From Nectonema munidae (taxonomy: Eukaryota; Nematomorpha; Nectonematoida; Nectonematidae), in NCBI GenBank assembly GCA_030549495.1, contig JAUIRK010000885.1, positions 1,282,501-1,346,500 on the forward strand: DNA of 64,000 nucleotides, written 5' to 3'. The position numbers and the translations under genes were made by a program. Positions 12,880 through 25,000 of the stretch are shown here, piece by piece (position 1 is the stretch's first letter; every line of letters begins with the position of its first letter). Below the pieces are notes generated by a model that was not told the origin of the DNA, searched no databases, and was given only the letters and a program-made list of their open reading frames with translations.

Positions 12880-15200
12880 ACGAAAAAAGACATTACATTG
12901 CCTTCCAAGCTAACAACGCATTTTATTGGTTCAAACGAATCCCGTTTGGACTAACAAACGGTGTAGCTTGTTTTCAAAGAATAATTGATAACATGATTAA
13001 AGATGAACAGCTAGAAGATACGTACGTATGCTTATTTAGATAACATTACGATTTGCGAATACGATCGAGAACATCATGATAAAAATTTAGGTAAGTTTCT
13101 TAAAGTAAGCTTAATCTCACACCAAATAAGCAAAAATATGTTTTCAATACTCGCTCTCTTTGCCTTCTTGGTTGTTTAATAGAAAATGGGCCAATAAGAC
13201 CTGATCCTGAAAAAACCAGGTCCTTTCGAGTGCTAAATGTTCCCGAAACACCGATTGAATTAGAAAGAGTTAAAAGTTTGTTGAGTTATTATTCCAAATG
13301 GATTTATAGATTTTCTGAATTAATTAAGCCGTTAATTTCTGTAGTTTTCCTCTTGGTAAAGAACAAATTGATGCTTTAATGAAATAAAAAATAAAATTTT
13401 GAATTCTGTAATTTGGGCTATAGATGGTTAGACTCCTTTTGAAGTTGAAACAGACGCAAGAGACAAAACCATTTCAGCAGTTCTCCATCGGACGACCTGC
13501 CGCTTTCTTTTCAAAGACTCTTTCAGGCAGTGAGAAGAACTATCCCAACATAGAGAAAGAAGCCTCGCGATCATTCAGAGCCTGAGGCACTGGCGGCACC
13601 TAGTAGATAAATTTTTCATTTTTAGGACAGATCAAAAATCTGTCTCTTTTATGCTCAACCAAAAACAAACTAACAAAATCAAAAACGAGAAGATTTTAAG
13701 ATGGAGACTCGAACTTTCCAGCTATCAGTTTGACATAAAACATAAATCCGGTAAGTTGAACGTTGCTGCAAACGCTCTTTCTCGACTTTGTTCAAGCCAA
13801 TCATCCTTCCATCCGATTGAAAACCTCCGTCTCCTTCATTCAAAATTAGCTCATCCTGGAGTCACGCGGTTGCTTGCTTTTGTTAGGAGAGGAATTTACC
13901 ATTTTCTGTTGCAGAAATTCGCGCCGTATGTTCCGAATATCCTGTGTGCTGTTGAATCAAGCCAAGATTCGCATGAGTTGAAGAAACAATGATAGAGGCT
14001 ACAAGACCATGGGAGCGACTCAATTTGGACTTCAAAGGACCACTACTTAGTGCTACGCATAATAAATATGTTCTGGTGGTTGTCGACGAGTTTTCACGAT
14101 TCCGTTTTGCCTTGCCTTGTAGTGACATATCGTCTACGACTTTGATAAGCAGTTAACAGATTTGTTTCTCGTTGTACCAAGTAGAACGACTCGTTACAAC
14201 CCGGTTGAAAATGGTCAGTCTGAGAGATTTGTAGGAACGATATGAAAATCTATCCTACTAACTCAGAAATCTAGGAATCAAAATGTAGCCCACTGGGAAG
14301 ATGCTATCGCTGATGCGTTACATTCGATCAGGACTTTAATTAATACTTCAACAAATGTTTCGCCACAAGATTTAATCTTTAAATTTTCTAGAAAAACTTC
14401 CACGGGTGTAGCCGTACCACAATGGCTTTTATAAAAGGTTTACTGAAAATTGGTAAAAACGCGAACGACATATTGGAGGTAATGTACTGGATGCAAATCA
14501 TTTGTATGCACACATAATGTATTCAAGCGGCAGGGAAGATACTGTTTCTTTAAAACACTTGGCTCCGGCTCCTAGCAGTGGTGACGTTGATTAGCAAGTA
14601 AATAGTGAATAGCAGTTGACTCAAAATCTCAACTCTGATTGTTCTGAACAAGAAAAGCCAACTTCTGAAGATGTATCATCCCTGAAGAACCGAATTTTGA
14701 TGATCACAGAAAGGAGGTGGAACAAAGTCATCAATGCAAACAAAGCAAAGAGATCCAAAAAGAGCTCGAACCTGTTCTAAGATCATCCTGCGAAAGAAAA
14801 GCTGACGAACATTATAAACCCTTCTGGTGAATTATTTCCTACATGGGGTGAATGTCATATTAGTTTCTTTCAAGTTAATTGTATTTACGATTTAACCGTT
14901 AAGTTGATCGATTTAATTACCTGTTAATTGTATATACCTTCTGATTGTTAATTGAACCTTCGACTCTAAATTAAATTGAGCATTATACATATAAATGTGT
15001 GTGTGTGTGTGTTCATGTCTGTTCATTCGTCTTTTTCTAATCCGCATTTTGTGTAATAAAGATATTCATCGTTTTACTATTACACTCCCTAAATATCCAC
15101 TTTTTAAGAGTACTGTTTGTTTCTCAACTATAGTGTGCCAGATATTCTCAAATTCGGCCACCTCTCTATTCCGTACATCAATCATTGCATTAAGTGAGTT
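12880..15200 (+). mobile_element. Ty3/Gypsy LTR retrotransposon fossil, 5'-truncated
   Basis: Pol remnants lie in the Gypsy order: reverse transcriptase, RNase H, the zinc-binding segment before integrase (around LHSKLAHPGVTRLLAFV), integrase core and the integrase C-terminal part. Gag and protease were not seen and no 5' LTR is evident. A possible 3' LTR begins near 14853 after a purine-rich stretch and contains an AATAAA near 15055. The copy is broken, with many breaks throughout, and looks old. Confidence 0.75.
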
Positions 15201-15270
15201 ATATTTTACTTTAAATTAAATTGTGTAATCTTAATAACCGGCAAGATAAATAATCTGGAGAAGGGAGCGA

Positions 15271-15300
15271 GAATGGTCAAAACGTCCAAAACCGATCATT
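15271..15300. repeat. Fragment of a GGTCAAAAC-type element end
   Basis: GGTCAAAACGTCCAAAACCG resembles the terminus of the Mutator-like element at 57689-60383 (CCTGGTCAAAACGGCC, then CCAAAAC). No partner end is visible. Confidence 0.35.
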
Positions 15301-15739
15301 GTAAAGGTTATTTTTAGAATCGGCGTATAAGTAATTTTATCTTCAGATTTGGGAAACTTATTTTTGGACTTTTTTTTATTTTTGGACTTTGGTCTTGGAA
15401 GGAGTTCAAACAGGGAATCACCAAATTAAAGAACATGTTTTGGACCACTTTACACATGTCTTCGTAAAGGTAATGAAGCCGTATAGTATACTTAACAGCC
15501 AAATGTTGCTTGTGATCAACTATATGCTAGGCAACAAGCGAGGTTTGAACTCGAAATCACCTGATTCAGAAGCACTGTTTCCAGAAAAAGTGTAGTACTT
15601 TTTGTGCGAATACTTTTTTTTAACATGGTTTTTTAGATTAAATTGTCTTTAGAATAATAGTATTAAAACTAACAATTTTGTTCAATCTTTTTTATTTTAT
15701 TTAATATACTTTTTATTCCAGATTCTTATCATGTCTCAT

Positions 15740-16220
15740 AAACATAAAGAATTTCCATTGACTGAAAATTCTAACACGACTTGATGAAAATTTTTTTTTA
15801 GCAAGACTACTGTTCAAAATCGATAGTTACGGAACTTGAAAACAAAAGATTTATTAGTTATATGATATAACTCTTAAGCCTGGATGATAAGTAAAATATG
15901 ATAAGTAAAATTTTTCAAGAATGGATTTTAATCAAAATATCAAGAAGCAAGATGGCTGAGTAATTTTATTTTTAGATAATGCAACTTCTCACACATAAGA
16001 TCTGCATCATTAAGTAATGTTAAAATATTTTTTATTCCTGCAAACCCACATTAACTTGAAATTTTAAATCAAGGAATTTTATCACACATTAAAGAAAAAT
16101 ACAAAAAAATTCCTCAGTAAAATTTTGAACAGAATGGATAGTGAACAGGCAGCTTGATGTTTAGTTAAAACATTACAGAACTTCAACGATTTTGAAATGT
16201 TTTGAAAAAATGTGGTTTAT
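15740..16220 (+). mobile_element. pogo/Tigger (CENP-B-like) transposase remnant
   Basis: In shifting plus-strand frames one reads MDFNQNIKKQDG, FLDNATSHT, LFLQTHINL, then LSKILNRMDSEQAA and LVKTLQNFNDFEMF. This is the order of the DDE domain in Tigger/jerky-type transposases (LLFLDNATSHP, FLPANTTSVLQPLDQG, FL..RMDSE). Stops and a frame change break it, and neither terminus is visible. Confidence 0.65.
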
Positions 16221-16229
16221 CGTGGAAAA

Positions 16230-17060
16230 AACAAATGAAACAGATGATAAAGAAAATAGTGAAATAAATATTTTTCAACGTATTATTCACATGGAAGAAC
16301 CAATCAATGAAATTAATGAATATATTTATTGAAGACGTGGTTCTAATAACAGAAAAACTGTGTACCAATTGACAGAAATAAAAACAATAAAATAATCTAT
16401 CGAACAAATAAAAGATACCAAATTATTTTGTTTAGAAAAAGATTCTGGCGAAATTTATCATCTTCTATGCAAAAGTTGAGAAAAAGTTCGAAATAAAAAA
16501 AAAAGAAATGGCTTCTTGTTTAATACGAAAATAACATTTTTTTTAGAGAAATATAATTATCTGTAAATAAAAATTTAAAAACATTGCATTATTTTCAATA
16601 ATTAAAAAATTTATTTTATAAATCGATCACCTCTATAAATCAACCTTTTTCTAAAGTCTCTCAAGTGGTGGTATATATGGAGGTTTTACTCTATTACCCT
16701 GAATAAAAATTCCTACTGATTATTATTGATTCATATTTTTGAAAAAAGCATTAAACATTCAACAACAATAGTAAGAAAGCTAATTGAACTGTCGAGAATA
16801 TAGATAATTTATAATTCAATACGAAATAAATATTAAAACTTGTAGACATGTTATAAGAGAATTTTATATTGATAAAAATTGAACTTTTAACTAGTTCGAA
16901 AACAGATACTCAAATCTCAAAATTTACTAATAAGAAAAAAATTTATCATTAACTAACTTAACAAGTAAATTCATGTGTAAGAACAAAATAAAATAAACAT
17001 TCTGTTTATAGTGAACGAGTTAAAAAAAAAACGAAAGCGATTTAATAAATTAAGATAATA
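16230..17060. other. No recognised gene; ARID1 3' flank
   Basis: AT-rich. It may contain the ARID1 3' UTR in its upper part. Confidence 0.4.
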
Positions 17061-17061
17061 C

Positions 17062-17067
17062 TTTATT
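17062..17067 (-). promoter_or_regulatory. Candidate ARID1 polyadenylation signal
   Basis: AATAAA on the minus strand about 150 bp after the ARID1 stop. Such hexamers are common in AT-rich DNA, so this is only the best-placed candidate. Confidence 0.3.
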
Positions 17068-17218
17068 AAATAAAATAGTTTAGATATGGTACACAAACAA
17101 ACAAGTTTGCAATTAAAAATCATTTCAGATAATAAAATATAAAAAATGTACATGTAATATTAATAATGTCGTGGAGATAAAAATGAAGAAATTGCAAATG
17201 AAGATAAGAGCGGCGGCA

Positions 17219-19026
17219 TCACGCAGAACTTTTTTTTGTGGATGATGATGATGATGATGATGAAAATAAGGATGAAGAATAGGCATCAAGACTGAAAAGA
17301 CAAGAAGAGAGCATTGAAAGGATGCTTTGGTCAAGTATTTGACTCATAGTCAAGTTAAGAAGTCGTTGTTCAAAAGGGAGTAGGGAAGAGGGGTAGTGTA
17401 AACAGGTGTTGTGTATCAAAAAGACACATCTCTTAAGCATCGAAGGGGTTGTGCCTAAGATGGACTCTGGATTGCTGGTTTCTTTCAGGTGGTGAGGGCT
17501 TGTTCTAGATTGGGCTGCAGCTTTATAAACATTTGATTCGCTTTCTTCAATGAAGCTTATGAGAGAGGAAAGAGCCAGTTTGTTGCGAGAAATGATGGCA
17601 TAATTTGAAGTATCACATTTGCATATATTTGCTAAAAGAACAAGGCTAAACTCTTTGCAAACAGCAAAGCGATTGAGAAATAAATATAATATCACACTAA
17701 TCATACTATTGTTTTCCTCGTCTGAATCCGTATCCCCTTCTTTATGATTATAGAGTGTTGAATGAGAGTATGGAATGCTTGTAAGAATTGATGAGATTAA
17801 GTTTGAATTTGCTTCGTTGACCGATAATTTAGATAATATTTCCAAGGCTGTTAGTTTAAGGTTTGGCGAAGAAAAGGACACAGGTGGAGAGGGACAGTGC
17901 AACCAGTGAAAAAGACCAAAACAAATCCTGTTGGAAACTCCAGGGGGGTGTAGTGAAAGATCAAGTTTACCAGATATATTGGCGAGTACAACAATCGACA
18001 TATCTAATAAAGAATTTCGTAATTTAGCCAAAGTATATTCGCTAGAATCTGTGTATTCATCATTAGCATAACTCTTGAAACCATCTTCACTATTCTCACA
18101 CGTCTCATCTTCAGTGGGAATACCTTCCGTCGGTATTTTTTTCAGCGATTTTCGAATGTTGTGCTTTAATAATAGAATTTTAGAAAGTATGTGAATAAAG
18201 TCTTTCCTTATTGATAACTCTGATTCACTTCCTGCTAGGAAGGAAAAATTTCTGAAAATATTTGCTAAAGTAAGTGTATAATTGTACAAAACTTTAGTCT
18301 TTGAGTCTACAATGTTGAGTGGTTTAACATCAAAATTCAAACACTCAAAGTGCGCATTTTGGTGATGAACAAGTGATTTGTTAGAGGAGATTTTGTCAGA
18401 TAAATTAGAATTAGTAACAAAATTTGAGCAAATTTTTTTGGTATAATTATCACTAGATATAGAAACTAAGCCATTTCGCTTAAACTGTTGAAATTCCTTC
18501 TTATGACTAATACTTTTTGTATCCATTGAAACATTATTTTCGCTAATATACGGCTTTTTATCATCGGCTATATCTTCACAAACATGTTTGTCTTTTTTAA
18601 GTTGTGAAGATAACAAAACATTATTAGAAACTCTTTTCAAATATTTAGACTCCTTCGTGGCAAATGAGTAACGGCGTTTGGAGTGCTGCTTCGGAATAAC
18701 TTTGATAGCTTTGCAGTCATCTATGGAAGTCTTAATCTTGAGAATGTTATCAAATACTTCTGAATCTGCGTTATCTTCATAACCATTGCTTGATGTTTTC
18801 GTTGATTCATTGTTGTTAATACAAAACTTTTTACCATACAATTTAACGAGGCATAACAAAAAGAACTTGATAAGTGCAGTTAAAATATTTGGATGGTGAA
18901 AGAGATGAAAATGATTGGATCGAGAATCATCACTAAGTAATATTGTCAAAATTTCAAGTGCCATAATATTCTCAGAAAGCAAGCCTGATTTTAATGATAA
19001 GAAAATTCTTTTCGCAGATATATTGC
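17219..19026 (-). CDS. ARID1: ARID1 coding exon 14, BAF250_C domain and stop
   Basis: 1808 nt to a TGA at 17219-17221. IFLSLKSGLLSENIMALEIL and NILTALIKFFLLCLVKLYG open the domain. After a charged insert come LANIFRNFSFLAGSESE, VVLANISGKLDLSLHPP, LEILSKLSVNEANSNL, CKEFSLVLLANICKCD and FEQRLLNLTMSQIL, the same order as in human ARID1A, where this armadillo-like C-terminus binds other BAF subunits. The protein ends in a serine run encoded by a GAT/ATC microsatellite. Confidence 0.96.
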
Positions 19027-22000
19027 CTAAGTTTAAAAAAAAGAATAGTAACAAGAAAGAGTGAGTAAATTATTTTCAATACCTATGTCCTTAGATGTTA
19101 GTTTCTTTCTTTTAATGGAAAATTTTGGATTAATAGCTTCTAATGAGTCCAATGGTAATGAAATGTCCCTGCCAAGGAAGAAAGAGTCTTCGGTTGAAGA
19201 AAGTGATGCCTAAAACAGGAAGAATAAGCAAGTGAGAAAACCATTATAAAATATATTGCTTACCAGTGACATTTTTGAGTGGCTTAAAGAAGGAAATTTT
19301 GATGCGAATTTATCTATATTAGTTGAAGTTGAGTAATTGTTAGGAGGAAAGCATTGACCAACTGCAAGTGTTGTTTTTGGTGTAGAGTAAATAATGGAAG
19401 CAGCACTGATATTACTACTGCAAGATGAATTTGTTGAAAAGTTATTAGGTAAAATACTGGAAGGTTGACTAAGATAGATATTGTTAACTTCTTTCACCTT
19501 ATGAGAGTATGGAGAAGATGAAGATGACAATATAGGACTTGCTGATTGTTTTTCTTTATACAAAAAAAAATTAAATACAAACAAATGTTATAAATTTATT
19601 AATTTTGTTATACACGGAAGGATAACTATGCCACTCATTTTTGAAAATATTAAGAAGACCGAAAGAAGTAAAGCAACCTCCTAGAAATTTAGAAAAGAAA
19701 TTAATGATATATATTAAATTTCATTTTACATAGAAATCACAAATATTTCAATTATCAAAACATTATTATTGAAGGGAATTAAAATGGATTTTAAAGTATA
19801 CATTTTATTTCTGTATGAATAAAAAACTACAAAGAATTAAACTTATAAGTAAGATATCAATACAAGTCACAGGGTTGTATCCAGAAAACTCGACTTTACA
19901 AAAATGTGAATCGTCTGCGTTTTTTAATGCTTTTTAATACAAATCTTCTGCTTTATACTAGAAATCGTCTGATTATTCTGGTCGATAACGGGTTAAACAA
20001 TAAAATTGGTAGAGGCATAAGTTTGGCCACCCAGACAAAACATTATATGTTACCGCTTTTTTATGTTAGTGACAGTATAAGAGGATTTAAGAAAATGACT
20101 TGATAGACTAACGTTAAATCATTTTATATCTTTGTTTTTAAAATTGTGGATTTTTAAATTATCTTAGCCTGTTTGGTTTAGAATTCACGGTTTCCATTTT
20201 TAAATTACGTAGGAAAATTTAAAAGAAAAAGGTTGCTCAATACTTTTTGTGTTGATGCATTATCATTATTAACCATGGTGTAAATTTACGTCACCTTAAA
20301 GTACCGCCATTATAAAATGAGGAATGACTTGTATCAAATCAAAACTATATATAAAAATAGAGATAAAATGATGCTAAGATGTTATATGAATAAAAACAAT
20401 AAATATAATTAAGGTATTGTTGATCTGTTGATGACCATAGTGGTGAAAAATTTACCCTTCCTTTATTATATTCTTTATATGAACAAAATGAGTTCATCGA
20501 TGTGTACAAAATGTACACAATATAAGTTTCTTTCATTAATTTGTTTGTCTTAATAATTTTTTCTCATTGATATGAAAAATATTTGAAAGCTATCATCAAT
20601 ATCCATCGTATAGTTATTGATAAGTGCTTGTCAAACACATCAATATAATTTCAATTGCTTTCGCTTCACTTTTGAAAAGCACATATACTAATTTCAATGA
20701 ATAGTAATTGAATTTAAAAATATATATATAATGTTTGAAACAGGCAATACTATTTCAAAAAAGATGCCAATTAATAAGTAATGTTATATTAAACACAAGT
20801 GAACATTTTGTTCACTGAGAAACACCTGAATCGCAAAAAAATCAAATTTATTGGAGATTAAACAATAGCCAAATGAAGAATTAGGGCACCAAGACAAAGT
20901 AGATTTTTACTAACTAACTAAATTACTAACAATAAAAAACTAAAAAATAAATACTACATAAGATACAACATATAAGAAAAGATATGAAAAAAATGATAAG
21001 CCAATTAAAAAAGAGGTTTTTTTTATAAAAAGTATGCTTCATTTTCTAGATATGAGCAAAGTTATATAATATTATAAAATGCAATATAGAAGATATAATA
21101 CAAAAAGACTTTGAAATGAAAGACTTTTTGAATTGGCACATATCATTTAAAAAAATTAACAGATAACAATGAACTTACTAATAGGTTGATTTAAAAAACT
21201 TTTATTGGTATAATCCTTATCACCACCATAAGCACTTCTATTGGAGGAAATTTGATGCGTGGAAAAATGGCTAGTGGAAAGATTATTATTAGTGACTGGA
21301 TATGGAGAATTATGCGAGCTGGCATTCATGTTTAAGTTGTACGGATAAATATAATGTCTTTGGTCAGGTCCATCAGTTGGCAATGGATAATGATAAGGGT
21401 GGTAGTATTGAGATAAAGGATAGCGATAATTAGACTCGTGTTCTAAATATTTAAAAACAATTTTTATTTTTAGATTGATATAAAAATAATAGAGGTAATT
21501 GATACTAATTTGCAAAAAAATATGTTAAAATTAAAAAAGGTTAAAATGAAAGCTTGCTCTATGTAAGATTTAAAAGAATCGTCTGCTTTAGAAATTAAAT
21601 AAAAAGAAAAGAAAAATATTAATTTATAGAAAAAAATAATTTAAAATAAACTTCAAAAAATTCAACAAGATTAAAATATTTTATAAATTTAGTTACTAAA
21701 AATATTTCTAGCATAGATCTTATAAAAAAATTATTTTATACAAAACGATCTTCATTTAATTTTAATTTTATAAAATCGACATTATTCAACCCTTTCAGGC
21801 ATAGTTTTTCTAAAATTAACCGTCTGCTTTCTTTTTCAAGGAATTTTAAGCAGACGATTTTCATTTTATGGAATCCTGGTGTGCCATTATACATGAAAGG
21901 GTTAAAAAATTTATTTTACAAATTAATACTTAAAATAAAATACAAAATAAGCCACATTCGCCACTTGAGTATAATTGTTAGATGCATCTCCAATGACAAT

Positions 22001-25000
22001 GAAAAATATTGGTTAAAGAAAAACGATGAAAATTTTAAAAATAATATTAAAGCATGTTGCATAGTGCTGAAACCTAAAATCACATTTTGGATAACATACA
22101 AAATACTATAGAAGCATCTTGTAGGAGACAATACCATCTTATATTTTATGATAGGATATTTATTTATTATAACACAGATGGAAAACTACGAGTTTTATGA
22201 GAACTCGATTCCAAAATAAGAGATGTTCACACTACACAATGATTGATCCATTCATAATATCCACTAAAATGGCTTCATTTTTTCTCGTTTTACTTTCCGT
22301 ATTTGAGTTGGTATTTTAATTCTTAACCTTAGCAGGATACGCTGATTTGCAATTACATGGAGGACACAGAAATGGAGAAAAAAGCCTATAACTTAAAAAT
22401 ACCTTTTTTTATCAATCAATCTCAATTTTTTTCACAACAGTTGTTAATTATAGCATTGTTATAGAACTTTCGATTCTTTTTGGTATCCAGTTTGATTTTT
22501 AAGAGGGCAAAAGTTAAGTTTTTTTATTTCAAGAGTTTGAAATCAAACATTTCAAGACATACTAGTTTCTCTACCATTCATAATGGTTGAAATGATTTGT
22601 TGGATTTTTGTAGCATTAGTTTATTTATTTCATCTATTTGAATAAAGTATATTGATTTTTCATATTTCATCCTGTGTGACATTTATCACATCTAATATTC
22701 TCCGCTTTTACTGGCAATTCTCCAATTACCTATTTATCTTAATCTTTGCTCACTCATCTCATGTTCTCTGCGTCGTTTGTATATTTATCATTTTATATTC
22801 ATCTTATGTAACATCCTCCATCACATCTAATACGCTTCGTTTTGACTGGCAATTTATCATTCACTTCCCTATTGCATTTATTTTAAGCGGTTTGTTTATT
22901 TCACACTTTATTTTTATTCTTTCTTTTGTTCATCTTTCACATCAATGCGCTCCGCTTTTTCTGCAGTTTATCGTTCGTTTCCTTAGTGATTTTTTTGCAT
23001 CTCACTTGAATGAAATTGATTTTTTCTCTATATTCATCATTCACATCAATACGCTCTCTCCGCTTTTACTGGATTTCATGGTTCGTTTTTCCCTGGTGAT
23101 TTTTATGCGCGCTTTTTTTCTCTTGGTTGGAAATGATTCGTTTTCTCATTCATCGCATCTAATATTATCCGCTTTTCCTGGGAATTCTTCAATTACTTAT
23201 TTGTTTCATTGTTTGCTTGCCCGGCTCTCTTTTTTTGCGCCGTCTTAATTTTTTCTTTTGAATATGAAATTTTCATCATCAACCCTGACAGTCCTCAAAA
23301 AGTAGAGCTCAAACAAGAAATTGTAGAGACGTTTCGCACAAGTGGACCATCCAATGAAGCGAAAAACTTGAAAGAAATTGAAAAATCCTTTCTCGACCTT
23401 TTCTGTTTCTCATGTTTTTGAAATGACACAAAAAAAGGCGGATGAAAATTACAAGTAAGCTAGTTTTCCTATTTCTATTTTTAAAATATAAAGCTATCTG
23501 AAAAGGGGCTAAATAAATATTTATTTGAATTAGGAAGGCAGCCCCCAAGTGTCTAGATTTAAAATTTTGTTATGAAAATTTTGTTATCGGCGATTTGCTA
23601 GCCTATTTTGGATGTCTAATTATTTTGGACAAGCAAAAGAAATTTAAAGTTTCCAAAAATTTGACGATTTGGGTGACGTCGATGTGTGCCTTATATTTTG
23701 AAATCGAACGATCTCCGTACACTAAATTTAAATGAAACTGAAAGTAGAACTCAAACTGTTGATCACTTTCTATTTATATCCCCGGAGACAAGCTAGGAAA
23801 ATTTTTTTAGAGCTGTTTAGTTTTGTCTTCTTAACACAATAGAACCGTTTCTATTACATCGCATAAAAAACCCGAAAGCTTGATTTCATATAACAAATAT
23901 AAAAGTGGAGTAGATTGTTTCAATAGAATGTCTAGGGATTTTACATGTTACAAGCCAAGTAGGCGCTGGACAGTTGCGGCATTCTCCAACTATTTAGATA
24001 TAGCTGCATACAATACATGGGTCATGTATGTGCACAATTGTCCTGAGGATGTTGTATCCATTCATCAAAAAGGTAGAAAAATCTTTTTGAAGATTAAAAC
24101 TTAGCCATATTTCTATGAACATTCGCGCTTGATGACCCATCAAAACCTTCTTTTTTACTATGGTTTTTCTCCAGCACCACAAATTATAGAAAGCAGTTCT
24201 GCCAACAGAGGATATTGCTCTATCTTAGATTTTAAAACATTATTTTCTTGTTTGTTCTTTTTGTACTTCTAATTTGTAATTTTGTCAACTTTATTTATCA
24301 TTTTAACATCATTACCATTACATCTATTTCTATTTTTCTTATAATTATAGTTATTAAATGTTTGTTTTTTGATGGATAACTTTTTATATGTGATATTGAA
24401 AATTTGGAAGAATTTTGTTAATTAGACTTTTTTGTTTTTTATTTTTTGAATAAAACTTGTTCCACTTTTTGATCTATAAATTTCAGTATTTTTTATAAAA
24501 TTTTTATTTTTCATCATATACTTTCTTTATTACCTTATTTTACAGATTCAGAAATTTCATAAAAATTTCCAAAAACTTTTTGTTTTGTTATTTTTTTGAG
24601 ATGGCGTTAAAATTTTTTTCCGAATAATGAGCCTACAACAAAATAACTTTGATGAAATATAATTTTTGAATTTTCAGATTTTTTCGTTTAAAACGTACTT
24701 TGTATTAATCGAATTAAAAATAAGAGTTTTTGAAAAAAAAATGTTTTTATAATAATGGTATCAGTATAAAAAACCACAAAAACAGGAAAGTTCTAACTGT
24801 GAATATATTAAAACATGCATATAAATTTATAGCTGATAAAATATAGATAATTTACGTACATTTCTTCTATTTTATGTCATATATTTGATTTATTTAGAAA
24901 AATTGATTTAAATAAGTCGACTGGAGTAAAAAGCCCATGTGTGTCCTGTGAAGGTTATATTTTTAAATTATATTTATAATCTTGTAAATATTTTTAAAAG

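Noticed and set aside
17125-17334. Minus-strand 69-codon ORF with a histidine run
   Set aside because: Another frame of the ARID1 exon 14 serine microsatellite.
22652-23248. 198-codon plus-strand ORF resembling a membrane protein
   Set aside because: It lies over a degenerate tandem repeat in an ARID1 intron; hydrophobicity follows from T-rich DNA, and the repeated ITSNxLRF words match the DNA units.
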